This document shows, one piece after another, positions 40,238 to 50,981 of a stretch of DNA of 64,000 nucleotides. Positions within the stretch are counted from its first letter, which is position 1, and the number at the start of each line of letters is the position of its first letter. This stretch comes from Planococcus plakortidis (GTDB taxonomy: Bacteria > Bacillota > Bacilli > Bacillales_A > Planococcaceae), in NCBI RefSeq assembly GCF_001687605.2, contig NZ_CP016539.2, forward strand, positions 1,952,501-2,016,500. The letters are read 5' to 3'. The notes beneath the pieces were generated by a model. It was not told where the DNA came from. It worked only from the letters and a program-made list of their open reading frames with translations, and did not search any database. Made by a program: the position numbers and the translations under genes.

Positions 40238-41511
40238 CAGTTTTCCTCCTGCCATACGATGTCACCGCTGAAGATGGTCATGACCGGCCAGCCGGTGCAA
40301 GTTTGTCCGCCGAATGGCGTATTCGTTCCTTTTGAAAGGAAATCTTCCGTGCGGATTTCCTGCTGTTTCTCCAAATCGAGCAGCACTAAATCGGCTGCTT
40401 GCCCTGCCTCGAGCGTCCCGTAAGGAAGGCCGAACACATCCGCCGGTTTTTTCGTCAGCCAGCCGATCAACTGAGCGAGTGTCCATTTGCCGCTTTGGAC
40501 AAATTCCGTATAAAGCAATGGGAATGCCGTTTCGAATCCGACGATGCCGAACGGCGCTTTTTCCATGCCGTTCGCTTTTTCTTCTGCAGCATGCGGGGCG
40601 TGATCGGTCGCGATGAAATCGAGCGTGCCGTCGAGCAGCCCTTCGTGTAGCGCTTCGTAATCTTCTTTCGCGCGAAGCGGCGGGTTCATTTTATAGTTCG
40701 CGTCATCGCCCGGGATGTCCTCTTCCGTCAGCAATAGATGGTGAGGCGTCACTTCCGCCGTGACGCGGACGCCTGCGCGTTTGGCGTCGCGGATGACGCG
40801 CACCGACTCTTTCGTGCTGACGTGGCAGACATGGTAATGGGCGCCTGCCGCTTCAGCGAGCAGGATGTCGCGCGCGATATGGACCGATTCCGCAACAGAC
40901 GGGATTCCCGGAAGCCCAAGTTCTCGGCTTCGTTTGCCGTCGTGCATGACCCCGCCATAAATCAAGCTATTGTCTTCGCAATGCGCGACGACAGCCATAT
41001 CAAGCCCAGCCGCTTCCTTCATCGTCTCGAGCATCATCCCGGCTTCTTGGATGCCTACGCCGTCATCTGTAAAGGCGAACGCACCGTGTTCTTTCAGTTC
41101 TTTTAGATTGGTCCGTTCTTTGCCCGCTTCGCGGATCGTGATGGACGCATACGGCAAAACCCGGATGAGCGCATTTTTTTCGATCAAGCTGTTGACGAGA
41201 TCGAGATTTTCTTTCGTGTCCGGTACCGGCCGTGTATTCGGCATGGCGCAGATGGTTGTATAGCCGCCGCGCGCCGCTGACTTCGTGCCGCTTTGGATCG
41301 TTTCTTTTTTCTCTCCCCCCGGTTCACGCAAATGGACATGGACGTCCACAAATCCTGGTGCGATCATCCGGCCTTTGCCGTCGATTTCCGTTTCTCCTTG
41401 CGCCCGCAAATCATTGCCTATTTCCTCGATGCGGCCATCGTTGATGCGGATGTTCGTTTCCTCCAATTGTTCCCCATTCAACATTTTTACGTTCTTAATG
41501 AATAATCCCAT
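40237..41511 (-). CDS. pyrC: Dihydroorotase
   Basis: Zinc amidohydrolase that cyclises carbamoyl aspartate to dihydroorotate. It has 424 residues, class I. The metal-binding [31 protein letters not shown] and ATDHAPHA motifs are all present. ATG 41511 follows AAGGGAGAG; the pyrB stop is one base upstream. Confidence 0.96.
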   Translation of the reverse strand: MGLFIKNVKMLNGEQLEETNIRINDGRIEEIGNDLRAQGETEIDGKGRMIAPGFVDVHVHLREPGGEKKETIQSGTKSAARGGYTTICAMPNTRPVPDTKENLDLVNSLIEKNALIRVLPYASITIREAGKERTNLKELKEHGAFAFTDDGVGIQEAGMMLETMKEAAGLDMAVVAHCEDNSLIYGGVMHDGKRSRELGLPGIPSVAESVHIARDILLAEAAGAHYHVCHVSTKESVRVIRDAKRAGVRVTAEVTPHHLLLTEEDIPGDDANYKMNPPLRAKEDYEALHEGLLDGTLDFIATDHAPHAAEEKANGMEKAPFGIVGFETAFPLLYTEFVQSGKWTLAQLIGWLTKKPADVFGLPYGTLEAGQAADLVLLDLEKQQEIRTEDFLSKGTNTPFGGQTCTGWPVMTIFSGDIVWQEEN

Positions 41512-41512
41512 T

Positions 41513-42391
41513 TTACTCTCTCCCTTTCATTGCATATTCAAGTACAGCCATCCGGACGAAAACGCCGTTTTCCATTTGCTTGAAGATCCTTGAGCGCTTG
41601 CATTCGACAAGGGAATCGGCGATCTCCACTCCCCGGTTGATCGGGGCTGGGTGCATGATGATGGCACCTTTTTTCATTTTCCGTTCGCGTGCTTCTGTCA
41701 AGCCGAATTCTTTATGGTAGCGTTCCTTGGAAAAAAGGGCGGATACCGCATGGCGTTCATGCTGCACGCGGAGCATCATGACGACGTCCGTTTCGCCGAT
41801 CAAGGCGTCCAAGTCATCGCTCGTCTCGTACTCGCCGCTCCATTCCTCCGGGCAGACGAAGCTGACGTTCGCGCCAAGCTGTTTCAGTGCGGCGGCGTTC
41901 GATTTGGCGACACGGCTATGGGCAATGTCGCCAACGATTGTTACATGGATGCCGTCGATCCGCCCGAATTCCTGGTGGATCGTATACAAATCGAGCAAGG
42001 ATTGTGTCGGGTGCTGGCCTGAACCGTCTCCGCCGTTGATGATCGCCACTTTGCAGCCCGTTAGTTGCTCGTAATACGCTTCTTCCTCGTGGCGGATGAT
42101 CACCGCCTTGACGCCGATCGCTTCCATCGTTTTCACCGTGTCGTACAGGGTTTCGCCTTTTAATATGCTGGAAAACGCCGTCTCGAATGGCAGGACGGAA
42201 AGCCCAAGCCGGTGTTCAGCCATTTCGAAGCTCATTTTTGTCCTTGTGCTCGGCTCGAAAAACAAATTGACGACCGCGCCGTCGAGTGTGGCCACTTCGC
42301 CCTTTTCAAACTGCTCTGCACGCTTCAGCAAGTGCATGATTTTGTCGTTTTCAAGATTGTCCATCGTTAACAGATTCGGCAATTCGCTCAC
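41513..42391 (-). CDS. pyrB: Aspartate carbamoyltransferase catalytic subunit
   Basis: Condenses carbamoyl phosphate with aspartate, the first committed pyrimidine step. It has 292 residues. The carbamoyl-phosphate motif [24 protein letters not shown] and the aspartate-binding region [10 protein letters not shown] are present. There is no regulatory PyrI gene, as usual in Firmicutes. GTG 42391 is very close to the AAAGGG site; TTG 42382 is better spaced, so the first three residues are uncertain. An attenuator precedes it. Confidence 0.95.
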   Translation of the reverse strand: MSELPNLLTMDNLENDKIMHLLKRAEQFEKGEVATLDGAVVNLFFEPSTRTKMSFEMAEHRLGLSVLPFETAFSSILKGETLYDTVKTMEAIGVKAVIIRHEEEAYYEQLTGCKVAIINGGDGSGQHPTQSLLDLYTIHQEFGRIDGIHVTIVGDIAHSRVAKSNAAALKQLGANVSFVCPEEWSGEYETSDDLDALIGETDVVMMLRVQHERHAVSALFSKERYHKEFGLTEARERKMKKGAIIMHPAPINRGVEIADSLVECKRSRIFKQMENGVFVRMAVLEYAMKGRE

Positions 42392-42410
42392 GCCCTTTCA
42401 TTGACTGTAC

Positions 42411-42500
42411 AAAAAAACACCTTCCCAGGGGCAGGAAGGTGTGAGGAAATAAGGGTAGACTGCACCCTCATCCAAAACCCTTTCCATGCCTCTCTGGACA
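42411..42500 (-). promoter_or_regulatory. PyrR attenuator between pyrP and pyrB
   Basis: In transcription order: the PyrR binding loop TCCAGAGAGGC (42488-42498), a middle stem (AGGGT/ACCCT), then a 9-pair terminator (42434-42442 with 42417-42425) and seven T (42411-42417). With UMP/UTP bound, PyrR would hold the loop and allow termination, reducing pyrB-to-pyrE expression. Confidence 0.9.
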
Positions 42501-42517
42501 TTCCTTAAAAGGTAAAT

Positions 42518-43807
42518 TTATTCAGTTCCATCATCCACTTCCTGTTTATCAAGCCCAGGCAGGACCAAGTTCAACACAACGCCGACGATAGCGGCCAGAG
42601 CCATGCCTTCGATCGCGAACGATTCGCTGAACTCCAGTTTCGCTCCGCCGATCCCGATGACCAGGATGACAGATGAGATAACCAAGTTGCGGTTGTTGCC
42701 GAAATCGATGCCGTTATCGACGAGCATCCGCAGTCCCGATGAGGCAATGATGCCGAACAAGAGGATCGAGATGCCCCCGAGTACCGCAGTCGGGATGGTG
42801 TCGATAACCGCCATCAGTTTGCCGAAGAAGGAAAACAGGATGGCGAATACGGCCGCGCCGAGGATGACGTAAACGCTGAACACTTTCGTGATGGCGAGTA
42901 CGCCGATGTTCTCGCCGTAAGTCGTTTTCGGCGGCCCCCCGACAAGCGAGGAGATGAACGTCCCGATTCCGTCGCCCAGAATCGAGCGGTGAAGGCCTGG
43001 GTCTTTTATGTAGTTGCGGTCGACAATCTTTCCAAGTACTAGCTGGTGGCCGATGTGCTCAGAAATCGTGACGATGGCGATCGGCACCATGACGAACAGG
43101 AGCGTCGGCGTCACTTGGAACGAGTAATCGATACCTGGCACGAGAAATTCCGGCACTTGGAACCAGTTCGCAGCAGCGACCGGGCTGAAGTCGATGATGC
43201 CGATCATCGCCGAGTAGGCGTAACCCACGATGATGCCGATCAGGATCGGCATGAGCGAGATGATGTTCTTGAAGTAGATATTGCAGATGATCGCCGTAAT
43301 GAGCGTCACTAAGGCTGCCGAGAAATGCAGCAGGCTGTATTCGGACCCCCCGTCTGCCGTGGGGATGTTCATGGCCATGTCGACCGCTGTCCCGGACAGT
43401 GCCAGCCCGATGACGATGATGACTGGGCCGACGACAATCGGCGGCAAGAGTTTCATGAGCCATTTATAGCCGGTCTTCCAGATGATCAGCGAGACGATTG
43501 CGTAGACCAAGGAGACGAACATGGCGCCGATCATCGCTGAGCCGATGCCGCCTGTTTCCGTCGCGATCTGGATCGGGACGATAAAGGCGAATGAGGAACC
43601 GAGATACGCCGGCACCTTGAATTGCGTGATGAGGACGAAAATGATGGTGGCGATGCCGCTCGTCAATAGCGCGATCGCAGGGCTCAATCCAACCAGCTGC
43701 GGCACGAGGATCGTTGCGCCGAACATGGCGAACATGTGCTGCAGGCTAAGGGAAATCCATTGCCCCGTTTTTGGTTTATCGTGTATGTCTAGAATGGCAT
43801 TGCTCAA
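42518..43807 (-). CDS. pyrP: Uracil permease
   Basis: Proton-coupled uracil importer of the NCS2 family. It has 429 residues and about 12-14 membrane segments, with the QHMFAMFGATILVPQLVGLSP opening and the substrate-site motif around ISEHIGHQ and GGPPKTTYGENIGV. Start TTG 43807 is 7 bases past GGGGAGAAAC. It is only 31 bases from pyrR, too close for the extra attenuator found there in B. subtilis. Confidence 0.95.
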   Translation of the reverse strand: MSNAILDIHDKPKTGQWISLSLQHMFAMFGATILVPQLVGLSPAIALLTSGIATIIFVLITQFKVPAYLGSSFAFIVPIQIATETGGIGSAMIGAMFVSLVYAIVSLIIWKTGYKWLMKLLPPIVVGPVIIVIGLALSGTAVDMAMNIPTADGGSEYSLLHFSAALVTLITAIICNIYFKNIISLMPILIGIIVGYAYSAMIGIIDFSPVAAANWFQVPEFLVPGIDYSFQVTPTLLFVMVPIAIVTISEHIGHQLVLGKIVDRNYIKDPGLHRSILGDGIGTFISSLVGGPPKTTYGENIGVLAITKVFSVYVILGAAVFAILFSFFGKLMAVIDTIPTAVLGGISILLFGIIASSGLRMLVDNGIDFGNNRNLVISSVILVIGIGGAKLEFSESFAIEGMALAAIVGVVLNLVLPGLDKQEVDDGTE

Positions 43808-43838
43808 GCTGTTTCTCCCCTGTCCCTAATAGTAGTCC

Positions 43839-44546
<708 letters not shown>

Positions 44547-44562
44547 TCAGTTGACTGGTCTA

Positions 44563-44592
44563 AGTATAAAGAACAGCCATTTCATTTGTCAA
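44563..44592 (-). promoter_or_regulatory. Promoter of the pyr operon
   Basis: Perfect -35 TTGACA (44587-44592), 18-base spacer, -10 TATACT (44563-44568) on the minus strand, just past the ylyB stop codon at 44598. Confidence 0.85.
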
Positions 44593-44597
44593 CCCCC

Positions 44598-45500
44598 TCA
44601 GCGGAGAGTCTCGAGAAGTTCTTCGAATTCAGCTGGCAAAGCAGACGAGAATTCCAAGTATTCCTTCGTCCGTGGATGGATAAAACCGATGACGGCGGCA
44701 TGCAAAGCCTGGCCACCGATATCCATCGTTTTTCTCGGGCCGTATTTCGGGTCCCCGGCAAGCGGAAATCCGATATAGCGCATATGGACACGGATCTGGT
44801 GCGTACGGCCGGTTTCAAGCCGGCATTCCACCAATGTGAAATTGCCGAAACGCTCAAGTACGGTGAAATGCGTCACCGCATGCTTGCCTTTATCGACAAC
44901 GGCCATCTTCTGGCGTTCCTTCGGGTCGCGTGCGATCGGTGCATCGATGGTGCCTTTATCATGGGCGATATGTCCATGGACAAGCGCGATGTATTTGCGC
45001 GTCACGGATTTTTCGACCAATTGCTCTACCAAAGAAGCATGCGCAAGGTCGTTTTTCGCAACCATCAACAAGCCCGACGTGTCTTTATCGATGCGGTGGA
45101 CGATCCCCGGGCGCACCACGCCGTTGATGCCGGACAAGTCGGTGCAATGGTACATGAGGCCATTGACGAGCGTGCCGCTCGCGTGTCCCGGTGCCGGATG
45201 GACGACCATGCCTTTCGGTTTGTTGACGACGAGCACGTCTTCATCTTCGTAGACGATATCGAGATCCAGGTTTTCCGGTTCTGCATCCAATTCTTCCAAT
45301 AGCGGCGGCGTGATGAGGATCTCGTCTTCCAGGCGCACTTTGTAATTGGGCTTCACCGTTTCACCGTTCACTTTGATATGGCCATCTTTGACCCAATTGC
45401 TGATCTGTGAGCGCGACCATTCCTCATCGACTGCAGAGATCACTTTGTCGATGCGTTCGCCTTTTTGTTCTTCTGTAATGTTTATTGTCAATTCTTCCAT
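44598..45500 (-). CDS. ylyB: RluA-family 23S rRNA pseudouridine synthase (RluD/YlyB type)
   Basis: Converts specific uridines of 23S rRNA to pseudouridine. It has 300 residues: an N-terminal S4 RNA-binding domain (RIDKVISAVDEEWSRSQISNW) and a catalytic domain with the aspartate in HRIDKDTSGLLMVAKND, then the RIHVRYIG-like VHMRYIGFPLAGDPKYG stretch. The start shares a base with the lspA stop (TAATG). The pyr promoter lies right behind it. The exact target sites are assigned only by family. Confidence 0.92.
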   Translation of the reverse strand: MEELTINITEEQKGERIDKVISAVDEEWSRSQISNWVKDGHIKVNGETVKPNYKVRLEDEILITPPLLEELDAEPENLDLDIVYEDEDVLVVNKPKGMVVHPAPGHASGTLVNGLMYHCTDLSGINGVVRPGIVHRIDKDTSGLLMVAKNDLAHASLVEQLVEKSVTRKYIALVHGHIAHDKGTIDAPIARDPKERQKMAVVDKGKHAVTHFTVLERFGNFTLVECRLETGRTHQIRVHMRYIGFPLAGDPKYGPRKTMDIGGQALHAAVIGFIHPRTKEYLEFSSALPAEFEELLETLR

Positions 45501-45973
45501 TAAGACACCTTTTTCTTTTGTTGTTTTTCATCCATGATCACGAAAATGACCATTAAGACGACCCCAATGGTCAATGCAGCATCCGCAACATTGAAGATCG
45601 GAAAGTCATAATTGATTACTGGAATCAGCACATCGACAAAATCGACGACTTCACCACGGTACATCCGGTCGATGAAATTACCGATTGCGCCTCCTAGTAG
45701 CACCATCAGCGCTAATTGAAACAGCGGCTGTCCGCCGGCATGCTTATGGAAATAATAAAGAATCGCCACAATCACTACGATAGTGATGACGGCAAATAGC
45801 CACATTTGCCCTTCGAGCATCCCCCACGCCGCGCCGCGGTTGCGGTGGGAAAGCCATCCGAGATACGGTTCGAGCACAGGAATCCGTTCCCCGAGCTCCA
45901 TATTTTTGACGACCAGCCATTTGGTCCATTGATCCAATGCAATAATCAGTAAAGCAATCCCATAATAAATCAC
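45500..45973 (-). CDS. lspA: Lipoprotein signal peptidase
   Basis: Aspartic protease of the membrane that cleaves the signal peptide of lipidated prolipoproteins. It has 157 residues and four membrane helices with catalytic aspartates in GNFIDRM and FNVADAALTIG. Start choice: GTG 45973 follows GGGGGA by 7 bases and gives the family-like start MIYYGIALLIIALDQ. The ATG at 45991 has no ribosome site and would add six residues. It follows the ileS terminator, so it needs its own promoter or readthrough. Confidence 0.93.
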   Translation of the reverse strand: MIYYGIALLIIALDQWTKWLVVKNMELGERIPVLEPYLGWLSHRNRGAAWGMLEGQMWLFAVITIVVIVAILYYFHKHAGGQPLFQLALMVLLGGAIGNFIDRMYRGEVVDFVDVLIPVINYDFPIFNVADAALTIGVVLMVIFVIMDEKQQKKKVS

Positions 45974-46025
45974 TTGTAGTTCCCCCGTCATTCATCAGTC
46001 TATTCATTTTAACACAGAGCAGGCG

Positions 46026-46067
46026 AAAAAAGAAAAAGTCCGAAAGCCGGATAACCGGCTTTCGGAC
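46026..46067 (-). terminator. Terminator of ileS
   Basis: Perfect 13-pair stem (46055-46067 with 46038-46050), 4-base loop, followed on the minus strand by a long T-rich run, 10 bases after the ileS stop codon. Confidence 0.92.
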
Positions 46068-46076
46068 CGTTCAAGC

Positions 46077-48839
46077 TCAAGCGTATTCGATTTCAACGAC
46101 TTCCGCACAACGCGGGCAAAGTTCCGGATGTGCTTCCGATTCGCCGACATGCTTGGAGATCGTCCAGCAGCGGCCGCATTTCTCGCCTTGTGCTTTTTCG
46201 ACGACGACTGACACTTCGTCAAGTGACAGCGCATTTTCCGGTGCTTGTTCTCTCGCCCCGCCGAATTCGTATTCGGAAACGATGAACAATTGCGCGAGGT
46301 TCGAATCGATCGCCGGCAATAAGTTCGCCAATTCGTCACTTGCGTAGAGCGTCACTTTCGCTTCGAGCGATTTCCCGATCGTTTTCGCAGCACGCGCTTC
46401 TTCCAATGCTTTCAAGACATCGTCGCGGACGTCCATGAAGCGTCCCCATTTCTCTTCAAGATCCTTGAACTCAGGACGCTCCACTGCCTCAGGGAAGTCG
46501 GTCAATTGGACGCTTTCTTCTGAAGCGGAATCCAAGTACGACCACATTTCATCCGCTGTATGCGGGAGGATCGGGGATGCCAGCTTGACGAGCGCCATCA
46601 AGCTGTCGAACATCACGGTCTGCATCGCACGGCGGTGCGGGTGGTCCGCGCGTTCGATATAGACGACATCTTTTGCGACATCAAGGTAGAATGAGCTAAG
46701 ATCATTTGCGCAATAACTGTTCAGCGCATGGTAGACAGAGGAGAATTCATAATTCTCGTAGCCTTTAGTAGCCGTATCGATCAGTTTGTTCAATTTCATG
46801 GCCATATACTGGTCCATCTCGCGCATGTCTTCAAACGGCACGCGGTTTGTTTTCTCATCGAAATCAGCCAAGTTGCCGTGAAGGAATTTCAGCGTGTTGC
46901 GGATCTTGCGGTACACTTCAGACACTTGCTTGAAGTTATCATCCGATACGCGCACATCCGCCGTGTAATCGACAGAAGAAACCCATAGGCGCAGGATATC
47001 CGCTCCCATTTGGTTCATCACTTTTGCCGGCACGATGACGTTGCCGAGCGATTTGCTCATCTTGCGGCCGTTGCCGTCCAATGTAAAGCCGTGGCTCAAG
47101 ACGCCTTTATACGGAGCGATGCCGTTGATGGCGACACTCGTCGTAAGCGATGAGTTGAACCAGCCGCGGTATTGATCGGAGCCTTCCAGGTACAGGTCTG
47201 CCGGATACTGCAGGTCTTCGCGCTCATCAAGCACCGCCTGATGGGATGATCCTGAATCGAACCAAACATCCATGATGTCCATTTCTTTCGTGAAGATGCC
47301 GTTCGGGCTGCTCGGGTGTGTAAAGCCTTCCGGCAATAGTTCAGCTGCTGTACGCTCGAACCAGATGTTCGATCCGTGTTCGCGGAAGAGATCCGCGATA
47401 TGTGCAATCGTTTCTTCCGTGATGACCGGGTCGCCGTTTTCCGCATAGAATACCGGAATCGGCACGCCCCACACGCGCTGGCGGGAAATGTTCCAGTCAC
47501 CGCGGTCACGCAGCATATTGTAAAGGCGTGTTTCACCCCATGCTGGCGTGAACTCCGTCTCGTCGATCGCTTTTAGGATCTGGTCGCGGAACGCATCGAT
47601 CGATACGAACCATTGCGCCGTCGCCCGGTAGATGACCGGTTTTTTCGTGCGCCAGTCATGCGGGTATGAGTGGGTGATGAACGTCAAGGCTTCCAAGGCA
47701 CCTGCCTCGTCGAGCGCTTCTGTGATCGATTTATTCGCTTTGTCGTAGAACTCACCGGCAAACCCTGGCGCTTCCTCTGTCATGACGCCGCGCTCATCGA
47801 CCGGGCATAGAACATCCAAGCCATATTTCTTGCCGATCAAAAAGTCATCTTCCCCGTGTCCAGGAGCGGTGTGGACGCAGCCCGTACCGGAATCGGTCGT
47901 GACGTGCTCGCCGAGCATGACGAGTGACGTACGGTCATACAATGGGTGTTTCGCCTCGATATGTTCCAGTTCCTGGCCTTTCACTGTGCGGACGACTTCA
48001 TGATCCGTCCATTCCAGCTCTTTAGCCACTTCTTCAAGCAAATCTTTTGCGACGACGAATGTCGAACCGCCATGAGCAACTTCTACGTAATCCAAATCCG
48101 CATGGACAGAAATCCCGAGGTTGGCAGGGATTGTCCAAGGCGTTGTCGTCCAGATGACCAGCTTCGTGCCTTCATCCAAAACGCCCTTTCCGTCCGTTAC
48201 AGGGAAGGATACATAGATTGATGGGGATTTTTTGTCGTGATACTCAATCTCCGCTTCAGCAAGTGAGGATTCACTTGACGGAGACCAGTAGACCGGCTTC
48301 AAGCCTTTATAGATATAGCCCTTATTCGCCATTTTGCCGAATACTTCGATCTGGCGTGCTTCGTAAGAAGGTTTCAACGTGACATATGGGTTTTCCCAGT
48401 CGCCTCGTACGCCAATGCGCTTGAATTGTGAGCGCTGGCTGTCGATCTGCTCGTAAGCATATTCTTCGCAAAGCTTGCGGAATTCAGCGAGCGACAACTC
48501 TTTGCGGTTGACCCCTTTATTGGTCAACGCCTGTTCGATCGGCAAGCCGTGCGTATCCCAGCCCGGCACATACGGGGCATGGTAGCCCATCATGCTGCGC
48601 GAGCGGACGATCATGTCTTTCAGGACTTTGTTCAAGGCATGTCCCATGTGGAGGTCGCCGTTTGCGTACGGAGGCCCGTCATGAAGCACGAAGAACGGGC
48701 GGCCTTTCGTGCGGTCCTGCACTTTTTTATAGATGTCCATTTCTTCCCATTTCTTTTGCATTTCAGGTTCCCGGTTCGGCAAATTGCCGCGCATCGGAAA
48801 CTCGGTTTTCGGCATCAATAATGTATCTTTATAATCCAT
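46077..48839 (-). CDS. ileS: Isoleucyl-tRNA synthetase
   Basis: Charges tRNA-Ile and edits mischarged valine. It has 920 residues from ATG 48839 (AGGAGG upstream). The class I signature is HMGH (64-67), the KMSKS loop is in [10 protein letters not shown], the editing domain CP1 lies between, and the C-terminal zinc site has CGRCW and CPRC pairs. It is the bacterial (mupirocin-sensitive) type by overall layout, judged from family features. Expression is controlled by a T-box leader. Confidence 0.97.
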   Translation of the reverse strand: MDYKDTLLMPKTEFPMRGNLPNREPEMQKKWEEMDIYKKVQDRTKGRPFFVLHDGPPYANGDLHMGHALNKVLKDMIVRSRSMMGYHAPYVPGWDTHGLPIEQALTNKGVNRKELSLAEFRKLCEEYAYEQIDSQRSQFKRIGVRGDWENPYVTLKPSYEARQIEVFGKMANKGYIYKGLKPVYWSPSSESSLAEAEIEYHDKKSPSIYVSFPVTDGKGVLDEGTKLVIWTTTPWTIPANLGISVHADLDYVEVAHGGSTFVVAKDLLEEVAKELEWTDHEVVRTVKGQELEHIEAKHPLYDRTSLVMLGEHVTTDSGTGCVHTAPGHGEDDFLIGKKYGLDVLCPVDERGVMTEEAPGFAGEFYDKANKSITEALDEAGALEALTFITHSYPHDWRTKKPVIYRATAQWFVSIDAFRDQILKAIDETEFTPAWGETRLYNMLRDRGDWNISRQRVWGVPIPVFYAENGDPVITEETIAHIADLFREHGSNIWFERTAAELLPEGFTHPSSPNGIFTKEMDIMDVWFDSGSSHQAVLDEREDLQYPADLYLEGSDQYRGWFNSSLTTSVAINGIAPYKGVLSHGFTLDGNGRKMSKSLGNVIVPAKVMNQMGADILRLWVSSVDYTADVRVSDDNFKQVSEVYRKIRNTLKFLHGNLADFDEKTNRVPFEDMREMDQYMAMKLNKLIDTATKGYENYEFSSVYHALNSYCANDLSSFYLDVAKDVVYIERADHPHRRAMQTVMFDSLMALVKLASPILPHTADEMWSYLDSASEESVQLTDFPEAVERPEFKDLEEKWGRFMDVRDDVLKALEEARAAKTIGKSLEAKVTLYASDELANLLPAIDSNLAQLFIVSEYEFGGAREQAPENALSLDEVSVVVEKAQGEKCGRCWTISKHVGESEAHPELCPRCAEVVEIEYA

Positions 48840-48863
48840 TTTCCATTCCTCCTGTAAGCATAA

Positions 48864-49085
48864 TAAAAAGCCTCCCATCCCTGGAAAGGGACGAGAAGCT
48901 CGCGGTACCACCCTTGTTGCAGCTAAATGCTGCCAACTCGACACCGTAACGTGGCGGGGACGGGCCCGGTTACTTAGCGTTCACCGGTCCAGCTCAGGAG
49001 TGATTTTCCAAGACGGTCCCGCGCCAGGCTTCCACCGCCCCCGGCTCGCTCGATCGGATGTCCGTTTCGTACTGTCTCCATCATT
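48864..49085 (-). promoter_or_regulatory. T-box riboswitch for isoleucine (ileS leader)
   Basis: Includes the T-box core AAGGGTGGTACCGCG (48901-48915), a stem I start with GGAGACAGTA (about 49071-49080) and a terminator of 14 pairs including wobble (48887-48900 with 48869-48882) ending in T run 48864-48869. A candidate ATC (Ile) specifier is at 49057-49059. Uncharged tRNA-Ile should favour the antiterminator and turn ileS on. Confidence 0.92.
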
Positions 49086-49105
49086 GCGTTTATAAGTATG
49101 TCGTA

Positions 49106-49134
49106 ATTATAGAAGCTGAATAGATCCCAGTCAA
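49106..49134 (-). promoter_or_regulatory. Promoter of ileS
   Basis: -35 TTGACT (49129-49134), 17-base spacer, perfect -10 TATAAT (49106-49111), just before the T-box leader and right after the divIVA stop. Confidence 0.88.
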
Positions 49135-49142
49135 GAGCGGGC

Positions 49143-49670
49143 TTATTCCTTTGCAGCGCTTTCTGCTTCGTTCTTCTCGATCCGGTCAAGGTTTTCCGTG
49201 TCCAGATCGTATTCAAGCAAGGTATTCCAGTCTTCCGTCTCGATCAAATCCAGCTGCGCTTCCACCAGCATCTTGAAACGGTTGCGGAAAATCTTCGACT
49301 GCTTTTTCAATTCTTCGATTTCGGTCGCGATGCGGCGTGCTTTCGCAAGCGATTCATTGACGATGCGGTCTGCATTTTTCTCTGCTTCCTGCACAATCAG
49401 GTCTGCTTCTTTTTGTGCGTTGCGGCGGACTTCTTCGGACGCTTCCTGCGCCACGAAGATGGACTTCTGCAAAGTCGTTTCCAGATTGGTGAAATGACCC
49501 ATGCGCTCGTCCGTGGATTTCATGCGCTCTTCCATCTCATTCCGTTCTTTGATGACTTTTTCGTAATCCTTCATGATTTGCTCGAGGAATTCATTGACCT
49601 CATCTTCTTGATAACCGCGGAATGCGCGGCTGAACTCTTTATTATGTATATCTAATGGTGATAAAGGCAT
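49143..49670 (-). CDS. divIVA: Cell-division initiation/polarity protein DivIVA
   Basis: Coiled-coil protein that recognises negatively curved membrane at poles and division sites and recruits partner proteins. It has 175 residues from ATG 49670 (AAGGAG upstream): the lipid-binding N-domain PLSPLDIHNKEFSRAFRG and EDEVNEFLEQI, followed by two long coiled coils rich in Glu/Arg. A short upstream extension (to 49718) has no ribosome site. It has its own promoter besides that of ylmH. Confidence 0.93.
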   Translation of the reverse strand: MPLSPLDIHNKEFSRAFRGYQEDEVNEFLEQIMKDYEKVIKERNEMEERMKSTDERMGHFTNLETTLQKSIFVAQEASEEVRRNAQKEADLIVQEAEKNADRIVNESLAKARRIATEIEELKKQSKIFRNRFKMLVEAQLDLIETEDWNTLLEYDLDTENLDRIEKNEAESAAKE

Positions 49671-49704
49671 CGTATCTCTCCTTACTCTCTGCATGTTTAC
49701 ACTC

Positions 49705-49733
49705 ATTATACCTGTCATGGCGAGAAATTTCAG
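49705..49733 (-). promoter_or_regulatory. Promoter of divIVA
   Basis: -35 CTGAAA (49728-49733), 17-base spacer, perfect -10 TATAAT (49705-49710) between ylmH and divIVA. Confidence 0.7.
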
Positions 49734-49759
49734 TACTATTCGCTACATTCGGCATGGAT

Positions 49760-50545
49760 TTATTTTTTCAATTCCAATTTACCGACCTGCAGGCGGATCT
49801 TGTCCTTTTTCGTCCGCCCTTCGATTGCGATGATTTGCACGCGCCCAAGCCCTCGCGTCGAAATCAAATCGGATTCGTGCAGTTCGAACGAGACGCTTTC
49901 TTGGGCCGTCCAATTGACTTTCACTTTCCCCCCATTGATCAGCGCCGCCGCTTTTTGCCGGGAGATATTATAGACCGAGCTCATGACCGTATCCAGCCGC
50001 AGCGAACTGACCGTATGCGCCTGTTCCGTCCACTCCTCGATGACCGGGAGATAATCGGCGGGGTCGCCCACTTCTTCAAGCTGGACTTTCACTTTTCCGG
50101 CGCTCGTGAAATTGGCGCGCAAATACGGCGCGATTTCCGCCATCACTGCCAGTTGCACGATGCCGTCATCGATCCGGATGTCCCCGAACTTCCCTCTTTC
50201 CAATCCCAGCGACATGAGTGCGCCAAGAATGTCCGGATGTTTCAACGTCACGAATTTGGCGGGGTAGCGCAGCTCGAACATGGTGATTTGGAAATCCCTT
50301 TCTTCCGGCACATAATAGGAGGGATGCAACAGGACGCGTTGGCGCTCTGCCTGGCCGAACAAGCCGGAAGCAGCCATTTGCACATCACGCCCGCCGATCA
50401 GCGATTTGACGATGAAGCGCTGGCGCGGGTCCAGGAAATCCGTGAGTTTCGGCGCATACATATCTTCCACATCTTGCAGCCAGTCCGATGCCTGCTCGAT
50501 AAATTGTTGTTCGTCTTTACGGAAATGCTGGAATATCTCTTCCAT
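49760..50545 (-). CDS. ylmH: S4-domain RNA-binding protein YlmH
   Basis: RNA-binding protein conserved beside divIVA in Firmicutes. It has 261 residues: an N-terminal helical region (QHFRKDEQQFIEQASDWL), a middle domain with FGDIRIDDGIVQLAV, and a C-terminal S4 domain (RLDTVMSSVYNISRQKAAALINGG). Related YlmH proteins bind stalled large ribosomal subunits and can act in ribosome rescue alongside RqcH; here the RqcH gene is at 27655. ATG 50545 follows GGAGGG. Confidence 0.88.
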   Translation of the reverse strand: MEEIFQHFRKDEQQFIEQASDWLQDVEDMYAPKLTDFLDPRQRFIVKSLIGGRDVQMAASGLFGQAERQRVLLHPSYYVPEERDFQITMFELRYPAKFVTLKHPDILGALMSLGLERGKFGDIRIDDGIVQLAVMAEIAPYLRANFTSAGKVKVQLEEVGDPADYLPVIEEWTEQAHTVSSLRLDTVMSSVYNISRQKAAALINGGKVKVNWTAQESVSFELHESDLISTRGLGRVQIIAIEGRTKKDKIRLQVGKLELKK

Positions 50546-50636
50546 GGGCCGTTCCCTCCGGTTTCTTGGATTCGTTCATTGTCTAACTAGCATTCTACAT
50601 AGTCTCGGAAAATCCCTTTCACCGTTCGCCCCAACT

Positions 50637-50665
50637 AAAAAAGACAGAGAACTGGATTCTCCGTC
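50637..50665 (-). terminator. Terminator after ylmG
   Basis: Nine-pair stem (50657-50665 with 50643-50651, one G-U pair), 5-base loop, then T6 on the minus strand. It separates ylmE-sepF-ylmG from ylmH. Confidence 0.8.
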
Positions 50666-50699
50666 TTCTTATATCAGCTGGCGATTATTCAGCTTCTTA

Positions 50700-50963
50700 T
50701 CAGAGAAGGTACTGCGCCAATGTGATGATGCCTTGGCTCGCGAGGCTCAAAGTGAAAATGGCCACAATCGGCGAGATATCGATCATGCCGATCGGCGGGA
50801 TGAAGCGGCGGAAAATATCCAGATACGGATCCGTGATCCGTGAGATCATCTGCCCGAATGCGGACTCCTTGATGCTCGGCACCCAGCTCATGAAGACGCT
50901 GATGATCAGGATATAAAAGTAGATGTTTATTGCGCTTAGCAATAAGTTTACGATAAGATACAT
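50700..50963 (-). CDS. ylmG: YggT family membrane protein YlmG
   Basis: Small integral-membrane protein (87 residues) with two helices flanking the loop SRITDPYLDIFRRFIPPIG, the conserved YggT signature. It is linked by position to division proteins in many bacteria; the molecular role is not established. ATG 50963 is 13 bases from AAAGGTG, a long gap. It follows sepF by 18 bases. Confidence 0.85.
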   Translation of the reverse strand: MYLIVNLLLSAINIYFYILIISVFMSWVPSIKESAFGQMISRITDPYLDIFRRFIPPIGMIDISPIVAIFTLSLASQGIITLAQYLL

Positions 50964-50981
50964 TCGATTTTAAGCACCTTT

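Noticed and set aside
50592-50597. TAGAAT -10-like box upstream of ylmH
   Set aside because: No usable -35 box at a reasonable distance, and the resemblance to the yloU element is limited to the common -10 core, so no promoter is claimed.
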